Program-made: the position numbers and the translations under genes
In this document: positions 16,175 to 22,295 of the stretch, one piece after another
Layout of the letters: each line of letters begins with the position of its first letter
How positions within the stretch are numbered: the stretch's first letter is position 1
Notes under the pieces: generated by a model
Databases searched by the model: none
What the model was told of the DNA's origin: nothing
Seen by the model: the letters and a program-made list of their open reading frames with translations, nothing else
Virus record (IMG/VR): IMGVR_UViG_3300021364_002684
Location: 1 to 22,295 of that record
Origin: a virus
Length of the DNA stretch: 22,295 nt
Direction: 5' to 3' (one strand)

Positions 16175-18967
16175 ATGGCAGCACGAATACAGCTAAGAAG
16201 AGATACTTCTAGTAACTGGAGCTCTACCAATCCAACTCTTAATTCAGGAGAATTAGGAGTAGAAACTAATACTAGTAAGATAAAACTGGGAGACGGCAGC
16301 ACTGCATGGAACTCTTTAGATTATGTTGTATACCCTCTTTCATTCTCTGACTTACTTAATAAGCCCACTACTATATCCGGGTATGGTATTACAGATGCTT
16401 TTGATGGTGCTTTCAGCTCTTTATCAGGTACGCCTACTACCTTAGCAGGCTATGGAATTACTGATGCTCTATCAGCGAGCGCAGCACTGGAAGATCTTTC
16501 AAATGTTTCTATTTCCAGCTTACTTAATAATCAATTTATAAAGTACACCGGAACAAACTTTGTAAATCATACTTTAACTTTTTCTGATATTACTTCTACC
16601 CCTACAACTGTGGCAGGGTATGGTATTACAGATGCGCTAACAACTGTATCTTTTTCTCAACTTACAGGCAAGCCTACTACCATATCTGGCTATGGCATTA
16701 CCGATGCTTTTGACGGTGCTTTTACTTCCTTAACGGGTAGACCAACAACTATATCTGGATATGGTATTACGGATGCTTTTGACGGAGCTTTTAGTTCTTT
16801 AACGGGTAGACCAACTACTATAGCGGGCTACGGTATTACTGACGCATTTAATGGCTCATTCACAGCTCTTACAAATACACCTACTACCATATCTGGCTAT
16901 GGCATTACCGATGCTTTTGACGGTGCTTTCAGCTCTTTAACCGGAGTTCCTACTACAATTGGTGGTTTTGGAATTACTGATGCTTTTGATGGAGCTTTTG
17001 GCTCCCTTACAGGCAGGCCCACTACCTTAGCAGGTTACGGCATAACAGACGCAGCACCTTTAGCGAGTCCGGGACTTACAGGAACTCCTACAGCTCCTAC
17101 TGCTACATTAAATACTAATAATACTCAGATAGCAACTACTGCATTTGTAAATACAACTGTAGAAGATTCTATTGATACAAATAATACTGTATATTTTCAA
17201 GATAATGCACCAACTTTTTCAGTTTTTGATGAGATCTGGATAGATACAAATGCAGGAGGCCTATACAAGTCTGTAGCATCTACATCGACAGTGCCTCTTG
17301 ATAGTAGCATGGTTTCTACTAGCTCGGCTAGTATTACAATTCCTGCAGCAGGAGCATCTGATACGAGACTAGAATTAGATACAGGACTCCCTAGTGGGTC
17401 TGTTTCTTTTATAGCTCCAATATTTATAGAGTCTTTTTCCAGCACTGGAGTCAATGACCCTACACTTGGTATTGTAACTTATGCTGATGATACTCAGGCA
17501 ACAATAGACTCTAATTCTATTAGTAGGGCTACAGGTAATGCGCTTGATACAAAAATTAAAAGCTTTACTTTTACTTCAGAAGGTACTACGAACAGTTCTA
17601 ATTCTCATATAACTTTAACTGTATCAGGGCATCCGGTTTGGACACTACAAGACTCTGATATACAATCAAAAGTAGACGCTGTAATTGACTCTGCTCCAGG
17701 AGCTTTAGATACTTTAAATGAGCTAGCAGCAGCACTAGGGGACGACCCTAACTTTTCTACAACAGTTACAAACAGTTTAGCAACAAAAGCACCTTTAGCT
17801 AGCCCTACTCTATCAGGGACCCCTACAGCACCTACAGCAGCAAGCTCTAGTAATAGCACTCAAATAGCTACAACTGCTTTTGTGCAAACAGCGGTAGCAG
17901 GGACGGTAAATCTTACAGACTTTAGTGTTACTTCTAATAGTGCTTCCGGAGGAGGCGCCCTTAGTTATAATAATTCTAGTGGCGTATTTAGCTATACACC
18001 TCCTGATTTAAGTAGTTTTTTAACTTCGGTATCTTTCAGTTCTTTAACAGGTAAACCTACAACTGTATCAGGATACGGTATTACAGATGCTCTAACTACC
18101 GGGGCAGACGCAGATATTGGTAGTAATGATTTTATTACGACAGGTAAGGCATATTTTTCAAACGTATTTTCTCAAACGTCTAACCTGCCGAATGCAAGCA
18201 CATACCATGGTATGTTTGCCCATGTTCATGCAACAGGAGCAGCTTATTTTGCTCACGCAGGAAACTGGGTTAGGTTAGCAAATCAATCAGAAGTATTCAG
18301 CGGAGTATTTGCTGATCTTACAAGTAAGCCTACTACGCTAGCAGGTTATGGTATAACTGATGGAGCAACAACTAATGCTCTTAATTTTAAGGCCGATTTA
18401 GCAAGTCCCGGGTTTACAGGCACTCCTACGGCCCCAACAGCACCTTCTAGCACTAATACCACTCAAATAGCTACAACTGCTTTTGTTCAATCCGCGGTAT
18501 CCGGCGCTACTAGTTCGGGTGCAAATGTTTCAGTATCAAGTTCTGCACCAAGTAGTCCTTCTGCGGGAGACTTATGGTTTGATGATGATGCTTTAGTACT
18601 TTATGTTTATTACGCCGATGGCGACTCTAATCAGTGGGTGCAAACTAATCCTTCTTCGGGTGGCGTATCGGTAACAGAAGAAAAATACAAAGAAAAGACC
18701 AGTAACTATGTGGCTGTAGCGGGAGAGAAGTTAATAGTAGATACTTCTACTGCTGTAACAATAACACTCCCAGCTAGTGCAGTAATCGGGGATGAAATAA
18801 GAATTATTGATGGAACAGGAAATGCCGCAACTAATAATATAACTGTAGCAAGAAATGGACATAAAATTGAAGGTGCTACATCCAACCTAACAATTGATTT
18901 AAATAGAGCAGCTTTTGGCTTAGTATATTATAATACTACCCAAGGTTGGCTACTCACGGAGCGATAA
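16175..18967 (+). CDS. Long tail fibre with Mtd-N-like head and G-I-T-D-A repeat shaft
   Basis: 930 residues, GGAGG at 16160-16164. The head (RIQLRRDTSSNW...ELGVETNTSKIKLGDGSTAWN, split by a short linker) matches the N-terminal domain of major tropism determinant-like proteins, used to attach fibres. Then come nine 'GYGITDA' units (~70-293), six of them at exact 69-bp spacing; PLASP/NTQIATTAFV segments; a TLNELAAALGDD module (~512); two further GITDA/GITDG units flanking an HGMFAHVHATG domain (~678-700); PSAGDLWFDDD (~796) with a SNQWV strand; and a C-terminal domain (~830-930) with VDTSTAVTITLPA, NNITVARNGHKIEG and a GWLL end, common at phage fibre tips. Likely a trimeric side or tip fibre. 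It overlaps the next gene by TAATG. Confidence 0.85.
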   Translation: MAARIQLRRDTSSNWSSTNPTLNSGELGVETNTSKIKLGDGSTAWNSLDYVVYPLSFSDLLNKPTTISGYGITDAFDGAFSSLSGTPTTLAGYGITDALSASAALEDLSNVSISSLLNNQFIKYTGTNFVNHTLTFSDITSTPTTVAGYGITDALTTVSFSQLTGKPTTISGYGITDAFDGAFTSLTGRPTTISGYGITDAFDGAFSSLTGRPTTIAGYGITDAFNGSFTALTNTPTTISGYGITDAFDGAFSSLTGVPTTIGGFGITDAFDGAFGSLTGRPTTLAGYGITDAAPLASPGLTGTPTAPTATLNTNNTQIATTAFVNTTVEDSIDTNNTVYFQDNAPTFSVFDEIWIDTNAGGLYKSVASTSTVPLDSSMVSTSSASITIPAAGASDTRLELDTGLPSGSVSFIAPIFIESFSSTGVNDPTLGIVTYADDTQATIDSNSISRATGNALDTKIKSFTFTSEGTTNSSNSHITLTVSGHPVWTLQDSDIQSKVDAVIDSAPGALDTLNELAAALGDDPNFSTTVTNSLATKAPLASPTLSGTPTAPTAASSSNSTQIATTAFVQTAVAGTVNLTDFSVTSNSASGGGALSYNNSSGVFSYTPPDLSSFLTSVSFSSLTGKPTTVSGYGITDALTTGADADIGSNDFITTGKAYFSNVFSQTSNLPNASTYHGMFAHVHATGAAYFAHAGNWVRLANQSEVFSGVFADLTSKPTTLAGYGITDGATTNALNFKADLASPGFTGTPTAPTAPSSTNTTQIATTAFVQSAVSGATSSGANVSVSSSAPSSPSAGDLWFDDDALVLYVYYADGDSNQWVQTNPSSGGVSVTEEKYKEKTSNYVAVAGEKLIVDTSTAVTITLPASAVIGDEIRIIDGTGNAATNNITVARNGHKIEGATSNLTIDLNRAAFGLVYYNTTQGWLLTER
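16385..17050 (+). repeat. Array of 69-bp (23-residue) GITDA units in the 930-residue fibre
   Basis: The GITDA codons start at 16385 and 16454 (69 apart), at 16622, and then in a regular run at 16694, 16763, 16832, 16901, 16970 and 17039, each exactly 69 bp after the last. The consensus unit is TTISGYGITDAFDGAFSSL with a short TG(R/K)P link. Segments 16673-16722 and 16880-16929 are identical over 50 bp, 207 bp (three units) apart. The other copies differ at many synonymous sites. Confidence 0.9.
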
Positions 18968-20256
18968 TGACAAATTATTCAACTATACGAGGTAGTACTG
19001 GGGGAGGCGGTGCTGGAGTTACTGCTTATGCTAATTATGCGTCTCTTCCTACGTCGGGAAACTCTGAAGGAGATTTAGGCTTTACTCAAGATACCGATGC
19101 TTTATATGTATGGGATGGAGCAGCGTGGGATAGAATAGATAATGGAGACGAGTCTCCGGTAATAATTACAGAGCCTCCGACAACTCATGATCTTGATGCT
19201 GGAGGCTCTACAACTTCAATATCTATGTCTGCCCAAGACCCTGAAGGCTTTGATATTACTTATGGTATTGCTTATAAAACAGCAAATAATACACGTCCTG
19301 TACAGCTTGGCGGAGACACTACAATTAATCAATCTACTGGCACCTACACTTTTACACCAAGTACAAACACAGCGAATTCGGGTACATTTAAAGCTCGATT
19401 AAGCGCTTCTGACGGTGCAAATGTTACTACACGCTTTGTAGATGTTGAGTTAGATTTTACTATGGATATGGAATACTTAGTAGTCGCTGGAGGCGGTGGA
19501 GGCGGTGGAAATCGCGGAGGGGGTGGCGGTGCCGGTGGCCTACTGTATGCTCCTAGTTTCAGTACAGACAGAGGAAGAACCTATACAATTACTGTAGGTA
19601 CTGGAGGAAACAAAGGAGATGGTTGGTTTACTTGGGGTTCTAATGGTGGAAACAGTGAAATTTCTGCAACAGGAAATGCGGGCTGGACAACTGTAACAGC
19701 TATAGGTGGAGGCACCGGAGGCCAAGGAGCCGGCAGCGGCGCTGCAGGAGGCTCTGGAGGCGGCGCAAGTAAAGTAACCACTAGTACGGCAAGTACTTAT
19801 TACGGAGGAGCAGGAACACCAGGTCAAGGGTACGATGGTGGAGATGAAGTAGGAGTAGGGGGTGCTGGCGGTGGTGGAGCTGGCGCTGCAGGAGGAACAA
19901 GCCCTTCTGGTGCTGGAGGTATTGGAGTTCAAAATTCAATTACAGGTACTGCTGTTTACTATGCTGGTGGTGGTGGCGGGGGAGAACAAAATTCAAGCTC
20001 CTCTGGAGGTGTTGGAGGTACCGGTGGCGGGGGTGCTGGTGGTGACGGTAACGGAACAGATGGAACAGATGGCCTTGGCGGAGGCGGTGGAGGCGGTGGT
20101 GACGGTAACGGAAATGCCGGCGGAGATGGAGGAAATGGCGTAGTTATTATTCGTACAACTGCAACTGCACTTTCAACAACAGGGTCGCCAACAGTAACTC
20201 AAGATGGCAACTATAATATTTATAAGTTTACAGCTAGCGGAACTATAGCTTTTTAA
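18967..20256 (+). CDS. Glycine-rich adhesin-like tail protein
   Basis: 429 residues. The start is ATG 18967 (TAATG overlap, GGAG at 18958-18961, five bases away); an upstream in-frame TTG at 18946 lacks these supports. Residues ~20-63 form a small domain (ALYVWDGAAWDRI), ~64-165 an Ig/cadherin-like domain (SPVIITEPP, QDPEGFDITYGIAYK, TGTYTFTPS, DVELDF). From ~166 comes MEYLVVAGGGGGGG and a long Gly-rich region to ~393 with TYTITVGTGG and NGVVIIRTT strands, closing YNIYKFTASGTIAF. This is the glycine-rich domain widespread in phage adhesins; poly-Gly runs may pack as polyglycine-II helices, as in the gp38-type adhesin of phage S16. A role as a distal adhesin for the fibre encoded just upstream is inference. 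Confidence 0.78.
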   Translation: MTNYSTIRGSTGGGGAGVTAYANYASLPTSGNSEGDLGFTQDTDALYVWDGAAWDRIDNGDESPVIITEPPTTHDLDAGGSTTSISMSAQDPEGFDITYGIAYKTANNTRPVQLGGDTTINQSTGTYTFTPSTNTANSGTFKARLSASDGANVTTRFVDVELDFTMDMEYLVVAGGGGGGGNRGGGGGAGGLLYAPSFSTDRGRTYTITVGTGGNKGDGWFTWGSNGGNSEISATGNAGWTTVTAIGGGTGGQGAGSGAAGGSGGGASKVTTSTASTYYGGAGTPGQGYDGGDEVGVGGAGGGGAGAAGGTSPSGAGGIGVQNSITGTAVYYAGGGGGGEQNSSSSGGVGGTGGGGAGGDGNGTDGTDGLGGGGGGGGDGNGNAGGDGGNGVVIIRTTATALSTTGSPTVTQDGNYNIYKFTASGTIAF

Positions 20257-20266
20257 GGAGTAAACA

Positions 20267-22295
20267 ATGGCATATAATTTTCCAAACAGTCCAAGTAATG
20301 GAGATACTGTTACAGTAAACGGTATTATCTATACTTATATCTCTGCGGACAATGCTTGGAAAACAGGCACTGGGCAAACTCCTGCTATTTTAAGTGATGG
20401 TAGTACACCCACTTTAGGTAGTGGAATTACAGCAGCAGAAATAAGAGCTCTTATTGGGTCTGTTGATCTTTCCTCTGTAGATAGTAATATAATACCAGAT
20501 GGAGACGGTACAAGAGACATTGGGTCCAGCTCTGCAAAATTCAAAGATTTATATCTCAGTGGCAATACTTTACATTTAGGGACTCAGACTTTACAGTCGG
20601 ATTCGTCGTCAATTATACTCTCTCAGCTAAAAATTGGGTCGGGCTCAAATCAAGTTACATTAAGTGGAGGTGCCGGAGGTACTTTAGAAACCGGAGGCAC
20701 TACTATTTTTAGCGGAGTATTTGCCGACCTTACAAGTAAACCTACTACACTAGCAGGATATGGTATTACAGATGGAGCTACTACAAGTTATGTAACTACT
20801 CAAATAAATAATCTTGTTGCCTCAGCTCCAAACACGCTCAATACTTTAAATGAACTTGCTGCAGCTCTTAATGATGATGCTAATTTTTCTACAACTGTAA
20901 CAAATAGTTTAGCCACCAAAGCTCCTTTAGCCTCACCCGCTCTAACCGGGGCTCCTACTGCCCCGACTGCAAGTACAGGAACTAATACTACTCAAATAGC
21001 TACAACCGCATTTGTTCAAGCCAATAAGTTTAGTGGAACATTTAGTGCTCTAACAGGTAAACCTACTACGATATCTGGGTATGGAATTACTGATGCTTTT
21101 GATGGAGCGTTTAGTTCTTTAACAGGTAAACCTACTACGATATCTGGGTATGGAATTACTGATGCTTTTGATGGAGCGTTTAGTTCTTTAACAGGTAAAC
21201 CTACAACTGTTGCAGGGTATGGAATTACAGATGCTGCGTCTACAGGTGCAGATATTGATATTGGTAGCAATGACTTCATAACTACTGGTAAAGTTTATTT
21301 TGCGAATATGTTTTCACAAACTTCAAACTTACCAAGTGCTACAACATATCATGGTATGTTTGCTCATGTGCACGCTACAGGGGCTGCATATTTTGCACAT
21401 AGTGGAAGTTGGGTGGAGCTTGCAAATAAAAGTTATGTAGATACTCAAATTAACACAGTTATAGACTCTGCTCCCGGAGCTTTAGATACTTTAAATGAGC
21501 TAGCAGCTGCACTAAATGATGATGCTAATTTTGCAACTACAGTTACAAATAGTCTTGCATTAAAAGCGCCTTTAGCAAGTCCTGCCCTTACAGGAACTCC
21601 AACTGCTCCTACAGCAGCAAGCGGCACAAATACTACACAGGTAGCAACAACTGCATTTGTACAGGCGGCAGTTTCAGGTTCAGGAAGTTATAATGATGCA
21701 TCAGTAGATAGTCATTTAAACAGAAGTACTGCTTCGCCTAATGAAGTATTATCTTGGAATGGCAGTGACTATGACTGGGTAGCACAGTCTGGGGGTGGAG
21801 GCGGTGGCGCATCTGTAACTACATCTGATGCTTCACCTTCTTCGCCAAGCGCGGGGGACCTTTGGTACAACACAGATGCGGGCGGCTTGTTCTTGTACTA
21901 TACCGATACTGACTCAAGTCAGTGGGTAGAAGTTGTAGGAAAAACTGGACCTACAGGTGCTACGGGTGCTGCAGGCACTGCTGCTATTAGTCGATATGCA
22001 AATGTTGCAGGTTTTCCAGCAAGTCCAACTGCGGCAGATTTAGCGTATGCAAATGATACAAATACTGTATATGTGTATAATGGTACTGAATGGGATAGAG
22101 TATCTGCTGGTGTTGATGAAAGTCCAGTCATTATTACAGAACCTCCTACAACTACTCAATCGTTAAATACTGACGGTAGTACAAGCACGGTTACAATGAC
22201 TGCTCAAGACCCCGAAGGGTTTGATATTACCTATGGTATTGCTTATAAAACTACTGGAAATACAAGACCTTCACAGCTCTCTGCAGACACTACTA
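20267..22295 (+). CDS. Tail fibre protein, 3' end beyond the window (partial)
   Basis: An open frame from ATG 20267 runs past the right edge (at least 676 residues). AAGGAG at 20255-20260 overlaps the previous stop. N-terminus: TVTVNGIIYTYI and AWKTG, like the 14297 fibre head; then DIGSSSAKFKDLYLS, a GITDG unit, two TLNELAAALNDD modules (~191 and ~402), three GITDA units at exact 69-bp spacing (two identical in DNA), an HGMFAHVHATG domain, a Gly run, PSAGDLWYNTDAG, five collagen-like triplets (GPTGATGAAG) and finally an EWDRV and ESPVIITEPP segment. That last part parallels residues ~20-115 of the glycine-rich protein upstream, so this fibre probably continues with an Ig-like and perhaps a glycine-rich tip. 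Confidence 0.85.
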   Translation, partial: MAYNFPNSPSNGDTVTVNGIIYTYISADNAWKTGTGQTPAILSDGSTPTLGSGITAAEIRALIGSVDLSSVDSNIIPDGDGTRDIGSSSAKFKDLYLSGNTLHLGTQTLQSDSSSIILSQLKIGSGSNQVTLSGGAGGTLETGGTTIFSGVFADLTSKPTTLAGYGITDGATTSYVTTQINNLVASAPNTLNTLNELAAALNDDANFSTTVTNSLATKAPLASPALTGAPTAPTASTGTNTTQIATTAFVQANKFSGTFSALTGKPTTISGYGITDAFDGAFSSLTGKPTTISGYGITDAFDGAFSSLTGKPTTVAGYGITDAASTGADIDIGSNDFITTGKVYFANMFSQTSNLPSATTYHGMFAHVHATGAAYFAHSGSWVELANKSYVDTQINTVIDSAPGALDTLNELAAALNDDANFATTVTNSLALKAPLASPALTGTPTAPTAASGTNTTQVATTAFVQAAVSGSGSYNDASVDSHLNRSTASPNEVLSWNGSDYDWVAQSGGGGGGASVTTSDASPSSPSAGDLWYNTDAGGLFLYYTDTDSSQWVEVVGKTGPTGATGAAGTAAISRYANVAGFPASPTAADLAYANDTNTVYVYNGTEWDRVSAGVDESPVIITEPPTTTQSLNTDGSTSTVTMTAQDPEGFDITYGIAYKTTGNTRPSQLSADTT
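21052..21189 (+). repeat. Exact tandem duplication of one 69-bp unit
   Basis: Bases 21052-21120 and 21121-21189 are identical, including every third codon position. A third, diverged unit begins at 21190. Each unit encodes the 23-residue GITDA repeat, so the frame is kept. Identity at silent sites points to a recent duplication. Confidence 0.93.

Noticed and set aside
16175-16340. Diversity-generating retroelement, suggested by the Mtd-like N-terminal domain
   Set aside because: Only the attachment head resembles Mtd. No reverse transcriptase, template repeat or C-type lectin variable region is visible in the window; the head is common in ordinary fibres.
16385-17050. CRISPR array, because of regular repeats
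   Set aside because: The 69-bp repeats are in frame, have no unique spacers and encode a fibre shaft motif.
18946-18967. Earlier TTG start for the glycine-rich gene
   Set aside because: ATG 18967 has a GGAG at proper distance and the TAATG overlap seen at two other junctions of this window; the TTG adds seven residues without support.
19540-19932. A 130-codon minus-strand frame rich in Ser, Thr and Cys
   Set aside because: It is the reverse reading of the Gly-codon runs of the glycine-rich adhesin; such runs rarely make stops on the other strand.
21943-21990. Collagen-like domain in the last fibre
   Set aside because: Only about five G-x-y triplets are present, too few for a stable triple helix; noted as a short hinge.

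Overview
This window is the tail and host-recognition module of an AT-rich, tailed double-stranded DNA bacteriophage. All 16 genes lie on the + strand, tightly packed, many with overlapping stop/start codons. No tRNA, integrase, replication, packaging or lysis gene is visible. The first third keeps the gene order of the phage lambda tail tip: end of the tape measure protein, then gpM-, gpL-, gpK-, gpI- and gpJ-like proteins. This argues for a long, flexible, non-contractile tail (siphovirus). The fibre genes downstream are built from modules that I know mainly from marine phages (cyanophages, pelagiphages and relatives). A marine host is therefore my inference; the host species cannot be read from the sequence.

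Layout. (1) 1-7897: tail tip. The tape measure C-terminus is followed by M (208-594), L (591-2513), K (2510-2821), I (2823-3467) and J (3473-7897). L is much enlarged, by an N-terminal extension and by an insertion between its iron-sulfur cysteines. K has an intact JAMM metalloprotease motif but no NlpC/P60 domain. J carries small module insertions in its hub, a fibronectin-III-like domain and extra C-terminal modules. (2) 7897-9617: a fibre-like protein translationally coupled to J, and a 74-residue conserved-looking orphan. (3) 9618-9723: the only real intergenic gap. It holds a consensus sigma-70 promoter (TTGACA, 17 bp, TATAAT with a TG extension), an inverted repeat over the -35 box, and a palindrome containing the ribosome binding site. 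(4) 9724-14280: a small BppU-N-like protein, a 61-residue orphan, a 684-residue lysine-rich repetitive protein of unknown function, and a 655-residue putative virion protein with distinct arginine codon use. (5) 14297-22295: four successive fibre or adhesin genes. They share repeated modules (a 23-residue G-I-T-D-A unit, 'TLNELAAA' and 'NTTQIATTAFV' segments, an 'HGMFAHVHATG' domain). One of them is a glycine-rich adhesin-like protein, and the last gene runs off the window.

How the genes probably work together: M, L, I and J build the tail tip onto the tape measure and tail tube, K may process or assist I/J assembly, and the downstream genes decorate the tip with several receptor-binding fibres. 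The strong internal promoter could let the fibre block be expressed or regulated apart from the tail-tip genes. Exact and near-exact 69-bp repeats in the fibre genes point to ongoing variation of fibre length by recombination.
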